64,000 bases of DNA from NCBI GenBank assembly GCA_029781135.1, contig JAKOXH010000038.1, positions 1-64,000 of the forward strand, in the 5' to 3' direction. The stretch is from Planctomycetota bacterium (GTDB taxonomy: Bacteria > Planctomycetota > Planctomycetia > Pirellulales > Lacipirellulaceae). The position numbers and the translations under genes were made by a program. The notes under the pieces are model-generated. The model was not told where the DNA came from, did no database searches, and was given only the letters and a program-made list of their open reading frames with translations. Below, piece by piece: positions 15,980 through 25,600 of the stretch. Position 1 is the stretch's first letter. Each line of letters opens with the position of its first letter.

Positions 15980-16777
15980 TTACGCCAGCCCGACGGCGCT
16001 GTGGATGTGCTGCACGACTTCGTCGTCGAGGCTTAACTTGCTGGCCAAGTCCGACAGGTATTGCTTTTCCTGCGGTGTGTCGAGTTCGACGGCCATCAGG
16101 GACGCCGCGTAGACCTGCGCGGCCACCTGCGGACTAGATACAGCACCAACCAAGCCATCGGTATCCATCGGTTTACGGAGTTCAGCGCTCAGGAATTCCC
16201 GGGCCTGCGCGTTGACACCATCTTCTTCTGCATTCCCCAGAATTCGCTTGAGTTCCGTCTCGTCGACGCGGCCATCGGCCTTAGCCGCGTTGACCATCGC
16301 CTTAACGATCAGTTGAGCGACGGATTCCAAGTGCTGCACCTCCTGGTCATTTTCTGGAGCCCGAAGTCCGGCGGACAACTTGGCGGTCGAATCGACCTGC
16401 AGGCCGCCGCCCTGTTTTGCCCCGGCATTACGCATGGCCTGGAGTGCGATCGAGCCCAGGATGGCCAGAGCCCCGCCCGTCAGAGCCCCTTTGATGGACT
16501 TGCTTCCGCCCCCCAAGAGTGCTCCAGCGATCGCCCCCATGGCGCCGGTCTTGACGTTTTTCGAGCCCCCCAGGATCGATCCTAACATTCCGCCCAAGTC
16601 GCCCCCGCCGCCGGCTGGAACTGCGTTTTTCGTGGCTGCGTTCCCCAAAATCTCGTCCAAAACTCCGCCGCGACCTCCGATTCCTTTCTCGCTCAACGAA
16701 TAGTCGAGTCGGTCAGCACTCGCGTTCTTCATGCCGCCCTGTAATAGCGAGTCCAGTAGTTCTAAGGCATTTGACAT
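15980..16777 (-). CDS. DUF533 (YebE-like, TerB-fold) protein
   Basis: This 265-aa protein has a Gly-rich N-terminal half with one hydrophobic stretch (GALTGGALAILGSIALQAM, about 115-135) and a C-terminal helical domain (AQLIVKAMVNAAKADGRVDE...ILGNAEEDG...FLSAELRKPMD...YAASLMAVELDT) matching DUF533, a TerB-like fold. E. coli YebE is an inner-membrane member of unknown function. Start 16777 (MSNALELLDSLL) is chosen because the family begins this way; the longer frame to 16879 overlaps the upstream gene. It lies 91 bp downstream of the PDZ protein and is probably cotranscribed with it. Confidence 0.85.
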   Translation of the reverse strand: MSNALELLDSLLQGGMKNASADRLDYSLSEKGIGGRGGVLDEILGNAATKNAVPAGGGGDLGGMLGSILGGSKNVKTGAMGAIAGALLGGGSKSIKGALTGGALAILGSIALQAMRNAGAKQGGGLQVDSTAKLSAGLRAPENDQEVQHLESVAQLIVKAMVNAAKADGRVDETELKRILGNAEEDGVNAQAREFLSAELRKPMDTDGLVGAVSSPQVAAQVYAASLMAVELDTPQEKQYLSDLASKLSLDDEVVQHIHSAVGLA

Positions 16778-16868
16778 GGTTGCTCCTTGTCCCTTCGGAT
16801 TGTGAATATTTCCAACCGTTGCAGATCCTCGCGAGGCGCTAGCTTCCACGCCTTCGCTCCGGACGCGT

Positions 16869-18242
16869 TCACGGCCCAAGGTTGATCGCCAAATCAGTTT
16901 TCTTGTTTGTGACCGGATCGACGACCGTCAGCTTGAGAGTCGCGCCACCCTGACGAATCGCGTCGTTGAGGTCGTTCGGATGCAGTACCGGTTTGCCATT
17001 GGCAGCCACGATCACTGATCCGGGGAGCAGGCCGGCCCGGGATGCCGGACTTCCCGTTTCCACTTCCGTGACCTTCACGGCGAATTCATCATTATGAAAT
17101 GCCAGTTCGGTGACCGCCCCCAGCTTACTTCGCGGAGTGGTCGACGGTAGCTCGGCTTCGGCCGGAAGCGGATTGGCTGGTTTTGCGCCGACAAGTGGAA
17201 CGTCGACGTCGACGTCCATGCCCTTGCGGGAATCTCGCACCGTCAACCGCAATACTGGCCCGCTTTTGCGGAGCGCGCTCAAGAGTTGTTCTGGACCGGT
17301 GGTCGGTTGTCCATTCGCGGCAACGATGACATCATCAACCTCTAGCCCCGCTTTGGCAGCCGCGCTGTTCGGTTCCACGCGAGTCACCTTCAGCGCGCTG
17401 CGTGAACCTAATTTGACGGGGTCGGCGGACAGGCCTAACGAAACCTTCGGCGGCTGTGACGACGTGGCTACGTCGCCCTCTTTCTGCTGCGGCGATACTT
17501 CGACCTGGGCACCGCGCCCCGTGTTCACATCGACCACAATCAGCGAGAAGGGCACCCCCTTTTGGGCGAGTTCTTCGAGACGGTTCGCGTTCGGCAGTGG
17601 ATTTCCTTCGGCACCGACGATCACGTCACCAACTTCCAAGCCAGCTTCTTGGGCGGCTTTCCCCCGCTCGACACTCGTGACGCGCAGGGCCAACCGGTTT
17701 TGAATCTGGAATGGTTCGAACGTAATTCCCAGCATGGAAGTCGCAGGCTGGGGCTTTGATTTATCGGCGTTAGCCGAGAGAATATCGGACTCAGTTTCGA
17801 GCACCCGGTCGGAAATGTCGGCGAACCAATCCGGGGTCGCGCCTTCCCAGCCTCCCTGCTCGCGCGGACTCAAGTAAACTCGGACCTTCGAACGCACACC
17901 GGGAACTTTAGGTTCGCTACCCCCGGGCGACAATCGCGCCAGTGGATCGCGCTGTGGTGAAACGTGAACGTACACCGACTCGCCGGGCCCCGGGAACGGC
18001 GCCCCACCGCGCACTGACTTGCGCGCTTCGGACCGCGATACTTCGATCTGTACGAGATACTCACTGGAATCTTGTGGAACGCCGCGGAACACTTGGCGAA
18101 CGGTGCCGTCGACCACGAGCGAAGCATCCGCTTTCGTCCGGTGATCAAGTTGCTGGCCAAAGGCGGTGGTCACGCATGTTCCCGCCAGCCCGCCCATCAC
18201 GCAGATGACAACCCGCACAAGCTGCAAACGATTTATTTTCAT
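16869..18242 (-). CDS. Exported protein with three PDZ domains
   Basis: This 457-aa protein has a signal peptide (residues 1-29, ending TTAFGQ), an unclassified region to about 175 (DASLVVDGTVRQVFRG..., EYLVQIEV), then three tandem PDZ domains: about 176-265 (AQEAGLEVGDVIVGAEGNPL), 270-365 (AAAKAGLEVDDVIVAANGQP) and 375-457 (ASRAGLLPGSVIVAANGKPV). There is no protease domain, so it is probably an adaptor in the periplasm that binds C-termini of client proteins, perhaps for proteases such as the HtrA and YpfJ-like genes nearby (inference). ATG 18242 places the signal peptide at the N-terminus. Confidence 0.85.
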   Translation of the reverse strand: MKINRLQLVRVVICVMGGLAGTCVTTAFGQQLDHRTKADASLVVDGTVRQVFRGVPQDSSEYLVQIEVSRSEARKSVRGGAPFPGPGESVYVHVSPQRDPLARLSPGGSEPKVPGVRSKVRVYLSPREQGGWEGATPDWFADISDRVLETESDILSANADKSKPQPATSMLGITFEPFQIQNRLALRVTSVERGKAAQEAGLEVGDVIVGAEGNPLPNANRLEELAQKGVPFSLIVVDVNTGRGAQVEVSPQQKEGDVATSSQPPKVSLGLSADPVKLGSRSALKVTRVEPNSAAAKAGLEVDDVIVAANGQPTTGPEQLLSALRKSGPVLRLTVRDSRKGMDVDVDVPLVGAKPANPLPAEAELPSTTPRSKLGAVTELAFHNDEFAVKVTEVETGSPASRAGLLPGSVIVAANGKPVLHPNDLNDAIRQGGATLKLTVVDPVTNKKTDLAINLGP

Positions 18243-18383
18243 GGCCTGTTTCCTCTCCGAGGTTGACGGTTGGCATGACCAACTATGTGTATAAACCAAG
18301 TGCTCCGGAATATCCGAGGTCCGTCGCGCTGATCAGCGAGGAACGGACGTCCAGCGAACCTTGCTTCAAGTGTCATGCCGGAT

Positions 18384-19262
18384 TTACAACTGTTCGTACG
18401 GTAGGGCAAAGAGTTCCTTCATGGTATTGAGATCGCCCGTTTGCAGGCCCCGGCGAAACCATTTCGTGCGCTGCGCCGAAGTGCCGTGCGTATAACTCTC
18501 CGGCGACGTAAAGCCGCGGGAATTTTTCTGCAGGCGGTCATCGCCAATCGCTTGGGCCGACTGCATGGCCGCCTCGACGTCGCCTGGTTCCACAAAGTTG
18601 AATTTTTGCTGACCGTAGTGGGCCCAAGCGCCGGCCAGGTAATCGGCCTGTAGTTCCAGCCGCACCGACCAGCGATTGAACTCCTCGGGCGACGACGTAC
18701 GCCGCTTCTGGTCGACAATTGCGGTATAGCCAAGCAGGTTTTGCACATGGTGGCCAATTTCATGGGCGATCACGTAGGCCTGCGAGAAATCGGCGCGGGA
18801 GCCCCCCAATTTTCGTTCAAGTTCTTCAAAGAAAGTTGGGTCGAGGTACACGGTCCGGTCGACCGGGCAGTAGAACGGGCCAACGGCCGAGGGCGCATTA
18901 CCGCAGCCCGTCTGCACCGCATCGGAGAACAACACCATTTTGGGCGGAGTGTAGGATTCGCCAGCCCGTCGAAATTGTTCCTGCCAGACCTCTTCGGTAA
19001 ACGCAAGCAGCGTGGCCGTGAAATCTCGGCTGCGGATTTCATCCGGCGTCAACTCACGGTTGGCGGCCTGTCCTCCACCGCCACCCTGCGCAGCGCCGGG
19101 CGCGTTGTTGACCAACTGCTGTAGCCGTCGTGGATCAATCCCCAAGAGCGAGCCGATCAGCAAAATGACCAGCATTCCTAACCCACCAATGGCCAACGTC
19201 CGCGGACCCATCCGCCGCCGGTCTTCGAGATTCTCACTCTTTCTCGCGCCTTCCCAACGCAT
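18384..19262 (-). CDS. Neutral zinc metallopeptidase, YpfJ/KPN_02809 family
   Basis: This 292-aa membrane-bound protein begins MRWEGARKSENLEDRR, the standard start of this family. One membrane segment (about 22-41) and a Gly-rich linker follow, then the peptidase domain with zinc motif HEIGHH (His167, Glu168, His171). Conserved Cys in TGCGNA and FYCPVDRTVYLD probably form a disulfide, and LQADYLAGAW holds the third ligand region. The active site should face the periplasm. Substrates are unknown. It precedes the triple-PDZ gene on the same strand by 141 bp, so they may be linked functionally. Confidence 0.92.
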   Translation of the reverse strand: MRWEGARKSENLEDRRRMGPRTLAIGGLGMLVILLIGSLLGIDPRRLQQLVNNAPGAAQGGGGGQAANRELTPDEIRSRDFTATLLAFTEEVWQEQFRRAGESYTPPKMVLFSDAVQTGCGNAPSAVGPFYCPVDRTVYLDPTFFEELERKLGGSRADFSQAYVIAHEIGHHVQNLLGYTAIVDQKRRTSSPEEFNRWSVRLELQADYLAGAWAHYGQQKFNFVEPGDVEAAMQSAQAIGDDRLQKNSRGFTSPESYTHGTSAQRTKWFRRGLQTGDLNTMKELFALPYEQL

Positions 19263-19622
19263 CCCGAGAATCCTTCACGCACTTTGCGCAGTACAGGTAA
19301 ATCGGCGCATTCACAACCTGTGCGATCATACAGCCGCTTGAACAGATGCTGTTTCGAGAATAACAAACGCCGAACTCTTCCGCCAGAACCGACTCAGCCA
19401 CCGGCAAATGCGATTGTGACACCGACCCCCCACGGGTGGTGGGTATGCGTGCAGTTCGGCGCATTCTCGCGGTCTCGCCGTGCAGCAACGGCAACCTGAG
19501 CCGGCTTCCCATCCGATCAAACGCAAGGGGTTATGTTCTTGATTTCCACTCGAAGGGCGAACTCACCACATGCGGAGAAAATAAAAAGATGTCAGGAAGT
19601 TTCTGACACCTTTTTCTTACGC
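19263..19622. other. Intergenic region
   Basis: These 360 bp separate the metallopeptidase start from the LuxR-type gene stop, both on the minus strand. A 92-codon open frame (19234-19512, minus) has no domain, no clear ribosome site and overlaps the next gene, so it is not called. The terminator at 19581-19615 is the only clear signal. Confidence 0.45.
19581..19615 (-). terminator. Rho-independent terminator of the LuxR-type gene
   Basis: On the minus strand GGTGTCAGAAA pairs with TTCCTGACATC, followed by TTTTTATTTT. It starts 7 bp after the stop codon at 19623 and matches the terminator at 15904-15933. Confidence 0.85.
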
Positions 19623-20009
19623 TCAAGCCTGCCAAGGGCAATTACCAGTCCGATTGTAGGCGCAAATTGGGGGCAGATGGCCGCGAGTTGAGCGCGTGAG
19701 TTGGAGGAATTCTTCGAACACCCGAAGCGCAAGTTGAAGGCGATCACTGACGCGGAGTTTGCGATGCAGTCGCTCGATGTGCGTGTGCACTGTCCGGGGA
19801 GAGATTCCTAGGTCGTGCGCAATTGCGATTTCCTTCGTGTCGTCGAAGGTGGCACGCACAATTTGCAGCTCGCGACGCGAAAGATGCAAGCTGCGCGCAA
19901 TTTCACGCCACGCACAATCCGATAACACTTGTGCGCCGATCACTCGGCACGGTCTCGCGGGGATCAAGACCCTCGATCGGCCCAGTCGAATGAGCGCGTT
20001 TCGACCCAT
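19623..20009 (-). CDS. Small LuxR-type HTH regulator
   Basis: This 128-aa protein consists of little more than a LuxR/NarL C-terminal DNA-binding domain: LSRRELQIVRATFDDTKEIAIAHDLGISPRTVHTHIERLHRKLRVSDRLQLALRVFEEF (about 43-102). The receiver or sensor domain usually N-terminal to this HTH is absent, so activity must be controlled by expression, another protein or a ligand bound by the short N-terminus. It lies between htrA (upstream, 80 bp) and its own terminator, so it may be the last gene of the htrA transcript. Target genes cannot be inferred. Confidence 0.85.
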   Translation of the reverse strand: MGRNALIRLGRSRVLIPARPCRVIGAQVLSDCAWREIARSLHLSRRELQIVRATFDDTKEIAIAHDLGISPRTVHTHIERLHRKLRVSDRLQLALRVFEEFLQLTRSTRGHLPPICAYNRTGNCPWQA

Positions 20010-20089
20010 GGTGGCACCACTCCGAGAAATCGGGCACCCGCGGCGCCAGAATTATATCACTTCCGGATAACGACCGTCGAGCCTCTGGC

Positions 20090-21280
20090 TCATGGTTCGC
20101 CAAAGTTGCCGGCGTCGGCGATTTCGACGCTCATATTGAGCAGCTTGCCGTCGCGGAGCACCGTGACTGGCACGCGGCGGCCGATTTCGGTGAGTTTCAC
20201 CAGGCTGATGAGATGGACGTCTTGCTCGATACGCACGCCGTTGAATTCGAGAATGACATCGTTCACGCGGAGATTGGCGCGCTCGGCCGGCGATTTTGGA
20301 TCCACCTGAGAGACGCGCGTCCCAGCCAGGCTCGTGAGGCCAAGCGCCTGAGCACGCTGCTGGTTGAAGTTGATGTCGAGGTGGACGCCCAGATAACCGC
20401 GGGGAACTCGATGGTTTTCCACGAGTGCCTCGGCAATGTGGGCGGCGATATTGATGGGAATCGAGAAGCCGATGCCTTCGTTGCCGCCCGAGGCGCTGGC
20501 GATCGCTGTGTTCAAGCCCACGACTTCGCCACGCAGATTGACGAGCGGCCCACCGCTGTTGCCGGGGTTGATCGCGGCATCGGTTTGGATGAAGTTTTGC
20601 AACTCGAGTTCCTCGTCTCCTAAATCCAGATTGTGGCGACCCTTGGCGCTAACAATGCCGCGCGTCACACTCTGACTCAGACCAAACGGGCTGCCGACCG
20701 CCAGCACAAAATCGCCAATTTCCAACGCGTCGCTATCGCCGAGCCGCGCGGCGGCGAGATTGGTTGCATTGATCGACAGCGCCGCCACGTCGGTCTTACC
20801 GTCGCTCCAAACGCGCGTGGGATGAAATACGCGGCCATCGGCAAGATGGACTTCGATCTTCTCGGCATCGGAATGACGAATCACATGGCGATTCGTCAGG
20901 ACATAGTATTTGTTGCCGAACTGTACGATGACACCGGAGCCTGCTTCCTCGACGTGCAACAATCCCTGAAATTTGGGAAGTGGTTTGGACTCGATGTGAA
21001 CGACTGCTGGCGTAACCAATTTCACGACGCGCTTCACGATGCCGAATTCGCGATCGAGCACTTGCACGTCGCGGGCAAGCGAGGCGTACTCGGCCTCGCG
21101 CTCGGAGGGCGGCGGGGTGGCGACCGGACTGCCACCGGTTGCGGCGGGCGTGGTTGCCGTGGCGTAGTTCGTGGCTTGGGCGTTCACATGCGTGGCGATC
21201 AGACCGACGCAAATCGCCGACGTGACGAGAGGAAAAGTATGCCCGAGCAAGCGACGAGGGAACGCTGTGGAACGGTTCAT
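20090..21280 (-). CDS. HtrA/Deg-family S1C serine protease with one PDZ domain
   Basis: This 396-aa periplasmic protease has a signal peptide (1-35, HVNAQA), a Pro/Thr linker, the trypsin-like domain with catalytic His132 (TNRHVI), Asp164 (GKTDVAAL) and Ser242 (NPGNSGGPL), and a single PDZ domain (about 295-385: GYLGVHLD..., SPAERANLRVNDVILEFNGV). One PDZ makes it DegS- or HhoA-like in layout, but it lacks a membrane anchor once the signal is removed. Role: degradation or sensing of misfolded envelope proteins. The gene upstream is dksA/traR-like with its own terminator between, so htrA has a separate promoter. Confidence 0.95.
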   Translation of the reverse strand: MNRSTAFPRRLLGHTFPLVTSAICVGLIATHVNAQATNYATATTPAATGGSPVATPPPSEREAEYASLARDVQVLDREFGIVKRVVKLVTPAVVHIESKPLPKFQGLLHVEEAGSGVIVQFGNKYYVLTNRHVIRHSDAEKIEVHLADGRVFHPTRVWSDGKTDVAALSINATNLAAARLGDSDALEIGDFVLAVGSPFGLSQSVTRGIVSAKGRHNLDLGDEELELQNFIQTDAAINPGNSGGPLVNLRGEVVGLNTAIASASGGNEGIGFSIPINIAAHIAEALVENHRVPRGYLGVHLDINFNQQRAQALGLTSLAGTRVSQVDPKSPAERANLRVNDVILEFNGVRIEQDVHLISLVKLTEIGRRVPVTVLRDGKLLNMSVEIADAGNFGEP

Positions 21281-21309
21281 CGCGGTGTTCGCCGAGTGTT
21301 GCAGAAAAT

Positions 21310-21348
21310 GAAAAAAGCCCGATGGCGAAGAACTTCGCCACCGGGCTT
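21310..21348 (-). terminator. Rho-independent terminator of the DksA/TraR-like gene
   Basis: On the minus strand AAGCCCGGTGGCGAAG / CTTCGCCATCGGGCTT forms a 16-bp stem with one mismatch, followed by TTTTTT. It lies 63 bp past the stop at 21411 and upstream of htrA. Confidence 0.92.
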
Positions 21349-21410
21349 AATTATACCTTGCCGCGAGCAACACGGCAGCAAAATGGCTTGTCGGCACAAG
21401 CGGCAGAATC

Positions 21411-21854
21411 TCACTGAGCCTCAAGGTCGCTGAACGAGACGTCGGTGTCGCTGAAGCCCGTGTCGAGGACGCGGCTCCAATCGCCGCCGCCGCCGCCGTG
21501 GCCGCCACTGAGTTCCGCGGCACGTTGGCACTCGATGCAGCTTGTGGCGTAGGGCAGGGCGTTGAGCCGGGCCAGCGGAATCCGCTCGCCGCAGCCTTCG
21601 CATTCGCCGTAGCTGCCATTCTTGATGCGGACGAGGGCCCGCTCAATATTAACGAGTTCGCGGCTTTCCACTTCGGCCAACTGAGAGCTGATTTCGTCCT
21701 GGGCGGCATCCAGGGCGGCATCGACCACGTCGCCGCCCGATTGTTCCCGCAATTGCTTGAGCAGGCTCAAGTCACCGGCCAGGGCCTTGCGGAGGGCGTT
21801 GCGGCGCGTCATCAAGAGATCGCGCATCTTCAAAATCGAATCTTTACGTGTCAT
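21411..21854 (-). CDS. DksA/TraR-type C4 zinc-finger protein
   Basis: This 147-aa protein has an N-terminal helical hairpin (about 1-75, RRNALRKALAGDLSLLKQL... AEVESRELVNIERALVRI) and a C4 zinc finger CEGC-x17-CIEC (about 84-108). DksA family proteins insert the hairpin into the RNA polymerase secondary channel and, with ppGpp, retune promoters. DksA needs acidic residues (DxxDxA) at the hairpin tip; here the tip reads VVDAALDAAQDE, which has candidate Asp residues. The Gly-rich tail ending SFSDLEAQ is unusual. Cytoplasmic, single-gene unit with its own terminator. Confidence 0.88.
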   Translation of the reverse strand: MTRKDSILKMRDLLMTRRNALRKALAGDLSLLKQLREQSGGDVVDAALDAAQDEISSQLAEVESRELVNIERALVRIKNGSYGECEGCGERIPLARLNALPYATSCIECQRAAELSGGHGGGGGDWSRVLDTGFSDTDVSFSDLEAQ

Positions 21855-22620
21855 CGTGGTTTCACCTCACCTGGCGGATCAGCAGTTGGCCGCATCGTTG
21901 TATGACGCCTGGATGCGGGCAACTGCCCCCCAAATTCTCTGTTCGCGTTACCTGTTCCCGTCGATTGCAGTAGCGCATTCTGCACGGCCGACCGAAACTC
22001 CCCATAGGTTACGTCATTCATTCGCTAGCGGAGCCGTCGGCAGCCTGCAACCTAAATATAGTACGCAGGTCGAGCCGGAAGGATCGCTAGCTTCCCGCAC
22101 AATCGGAACTGTCTACCACCGCAAGTGAGCGATGGCCGCAAAACTGCCCGGAAATTGGCCAGCCGGGGCCAAGCAAGCCGGTAATTCCGCAGAGCGGAAG
22201 ACCGTATTTGCCGCTTCCCCAAACAGGACACTTTAGCCGCCGTGGGAAACCCGGAGGTTTCTGCGGGCGAACTGTACTGCCAGGCGCCTAACGGTAATCG
22301 GCACGTTCGTTCCAAATCCGCCAGCCGAAGTTTCCGGAATATCTGGCGTAAGTTGCGGACGCTCGTGCCAGCAGACTGCTTTGACGCTCAGCCGCAAGCA
22401 AGGTACATGCTTCTATGGAGCCTTGCGCAGGTATTGGGCACCCGCGATTGGGCAGGGAGCATGGAGCGAAGGGCGGGGAGTAGGAATCCCCATTCCCCGA
22501 GGCCATGCGTCCTGCACGAGGACGGCCTGGCGTGTGCAGCGCTCGACGAACGGCGTCTCCGCCGAGAGACGCGAGCATTCCGTGTGAAGCCGCTAGGATT
22601 TTTGCAGTAGGCGATTATCG
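21855..22620. other. Long intergenic region between divergent genes
   Basis: These 766 bp lie between the dksA-like gene (minus) and the giant FHA-like gene (plus). I see no convincing ORF, RNA gene or inverted repeat; frames such as 22242-22610 lack any family signal. A GGGGAGTAGG / CCATTCCCC patch at 22476-22500 resembles the window's G-rich repeats. The region could contain an unrecognised small RNA or long 5' leader. Confidence 0.4.
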
Positions 22621-25600
22621 ATGCTTTTAGCTCCCCGTCAACTAGCCCAGGTAGCCCCGCTCTCAGGTGGTTTGCCCCCCATGCATTTGCTGGATCGGCA
22701 AGATGGACAGTTCCACGAACTGCGACCGGGTCGAACCACGATTGGCTCCAGTCCGAAGTGTACACTCCGCCTGGAACGGCCGGGGGTGCAGCCGCTGCAC
22801 TGCCTGATCGTGCATGGCCCGGAAGGCGTTTCGGTGCGGAGTTGGTCAGGAGATGTGCAGCTAAACGGCGTGCCATTTGCCGAGACGGCCGCCAACGTCG
22901 GCGACTGCTTGAGAATTGGGGCCGTCGAACTGGAGATCGTCGAGCGGTGCGCCGCACCGCCGCCGCGTGGCGTGGCGCCCATTTCAAAGTCGATGCCGGG
23001 CGGGCGAGTTTCCGCGGAACAAGAACAGGGATCGTCTCACAACCATGGTACGAACGAGACGCTGCAACAGGAGAGGTTAGCGCACGAAACGCTGCTGCGC
23101 CAGGTGGCCGATTTGCAGGAGGAGAATTTGCAGATCGCCATGGAACGAAAGAGCGTCAGCGGCACGCTCGCGCAAACGCTGGCGGAACTGTCTGCCAGCC
23201 GCGAGCAGCTGGCCGAGTTCAATTCCAAGGCGATGGAGAGTCAACAACTCAGCGCCTTGAACCAGCGGCTGGAGGTTGAGGTTCGCGAGGCTGTGGCACG
23301 GGCCAGCGAATTGGCGCGCGAACAGGCCGCAGCGGCGCAAGACCATCAGAAGCTGCTCGATGAGCATGCCGCACTTTGGCGGGAACACCAACAAATACGC
23401 GAGGAACATGCGCGGCTGCAAGAAGAGGTTCTCGAAGCCGCGGCCGAAAGCGCAACTTACCGCGGAGAGCGGGACGAGGCGCGCGGTGAAATTGAACGGT
23501 TGCAGAATGAACTGCAAAAGCTGGCGGCGGAGAACGAGTCGCACGCGGTTGAACACACAACACTCCAAGGGGAGTTGGCCGATGTTCGTCGGCAGAACGA
23601 ACGCATGGTCGCGGAAGCCACCGCGCTGATCGCCGAGTCGGCGGCGATCGCCGACGAACGCACCGCGTTGGCCAAAGAACGTGGCGAACTGCAACAGCAA
23701 GTGGCGGCTCTCGAAGCGCACATCACGCAGCTCGATACCGACTACTCCGTTTTGGCGGTTGCCAAGCTCGCGGCGATCGAAGAACGGGACAAACTGTGCC
23801 AGCAGAACGAGCAACTGCAGTCGCAAATCGCCGAGCTCGACACGGCCAACTCGAGTTTGACAGCGGTCCAGGCCAGCCTCTCCGATGAGGTCGCTCGCTT
23901 AGCGAGTGAACAGCGACGACTGGACGATCTCGAGCGCCAGATCGCGGAAGAGCGGACGGGACGGGAAAACACGTCGGCTGAGTTGTACCGAGCGCTGCTG
24001 CAGTTGTCCGAAGCTGAGGAACGCGACAATCGGTACGCAGCGGCGATGTCGGCCCATCAATCGCTCACCGAGGAGCGTGAGCAACTAGTCGGCGAGGTAG
24101 GAGAACAGCGAAAGCAGATCGAACAACTGAACGCGAATCGCACCGCGGAGGAAACCGCCCGGCAAGCACTCGTCGAGGAAACCGCGATGCTACAGGCGTC
24201 GCAGCAGAAACTTGCGGATGAGAATAGCGCGTTGCAAAGCCGGTTGACGGAAATTCAGGAGCAGTTGAACCAGGCCCAGCAAGATCAAATCGCCAAGGCG
24301 AACGCGGCGGCCGAGTTGGAACGCCAACTGGCGGCCCAGCAGCAGTCGGAACACGCTTCGCAGCAAAAGTTTGCGAACGAGAATAGCGCGCTGCAAAGCC
24401 GGTTGGCGGAAGTTCAGGAGCTGTTGAACCAGGCTCAGCAAGATCAAATTGCCAAAGCGAACGCGGCGGCCGAGTTGGAACGCCAACTGGCGGCCCAGCA
24501 GCAGGCAGAACACGCGTCGCAGCAGAAACTCGCGGACGAGAATAGCGCGCTGCAAAGCCGGTTGGCGGAAATCCAGGAGCAGTTGAACCAGGCCCAGCAA
24601 GATCAAATTGCCAAAGCGAACGCGACGGCCGAGTTGGAACGCCAACTGGCGGCCCAGCAGCAACAGGCAGAAAGTGCCGCAGCCGCGGCGGTGAGCGAAC
24701 TAGAGCGACAGCTTGCCGATCAGGCTCGGCAGTTTGCCGAATCGACCGACGAACTGGAGCGGCGGTTGTTAACGGCAGACAATGCGCACAGGTTACTCGG
24801 GCAAGCCCGGGACGAGTGGCGAGAACACTGTGTGCAAGCACAACACGAAAGTGCGAAGTCCACGGCGCGCATCGCGGAACTTGAAGACCAAGTGCGCGCG
24901 GCCGAAGACTCGGTCCGAACTTTGTCGCAACAAGTGGCCGATTTGTTGGCGAAGAAGTCGGAGAGCGGTCGGGTTGAGGACGCTCCCTCGACGCCCGCGA
25001 TGGCCGCGGCGCCACAAGAGTTGTCGGCAGCGGCTGGCGATCAGCCGCCGAGCGTGGAATCGCCCGACATGACACTAGCCGCAACGACGCCGGAACCAGT
25101 TCCCGCGGCCAATTGGACGACCGAGTCAACGTCTCCAATCGAATTTCCGTGCTCTGCCGAAGAAAGCGGCTGGGGTGGAATGCAGGAGTCGCCCTGGGGA
25201 CTGGGGACGCCGTCACCGAATGAAGCGGTCGATTCGTGGGAGTCACCACCGGTGGCCGAATCGCCCCTTGCCAAATCGCCGTTCGCCGATGTTTGCCCGT
25301 CGCCGAAAGGTCGCGATGCCGATGGTTGGATGACACCGACGACAGAAGCGGTTCCGTGTGAACGAATACTGGAACCGGCGGGAGAATGGTCCCCAGCGGA
25401 CGGCGAAAACCCGTGGTGTGTGGCGGCCGAGGCGGTAGCGGCGGAAAAAGTTGCTGGAAGCGTGGAAACACCGGCCAATGTCGCCGAACTCGATGCGCCG
25501 GCGTGGGATAGCGGAGCGACGGCCGAGATACGCGCGGATAACGAGCGTGCGCCACTTGCCGAACTCTCACGGTGGGAACATGGTTCTGCCGAAGAGTGGC

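Noticed and set aside
19234-19512. Possible 92-residue Cys-containing small protein on the minus strand
   Set aside because: No ribosome site, no domain, and it overlaps the conserved start of the YpfJ-like gene.
21855-22620. Hidden tRNA or small RNA in the long intergenic gap
   Set aside because: I could not find a cloverleaf, a T-loop motif or a terminator; without computation there is no support.
24199-24675. Regular direct repeats that might be a CRISPR array
   Set aside because: Units are 159 bp, directly adjacent, in frame and without spacers; they encode coiled-coil repeats.
24065-25570. 501-codon open frame on the minus strand
   Set aside because: It is antisense to the FHA-like/coiled-coil gene and only reflects its repeats and biased codons; Arg/Pro-rich without domains.
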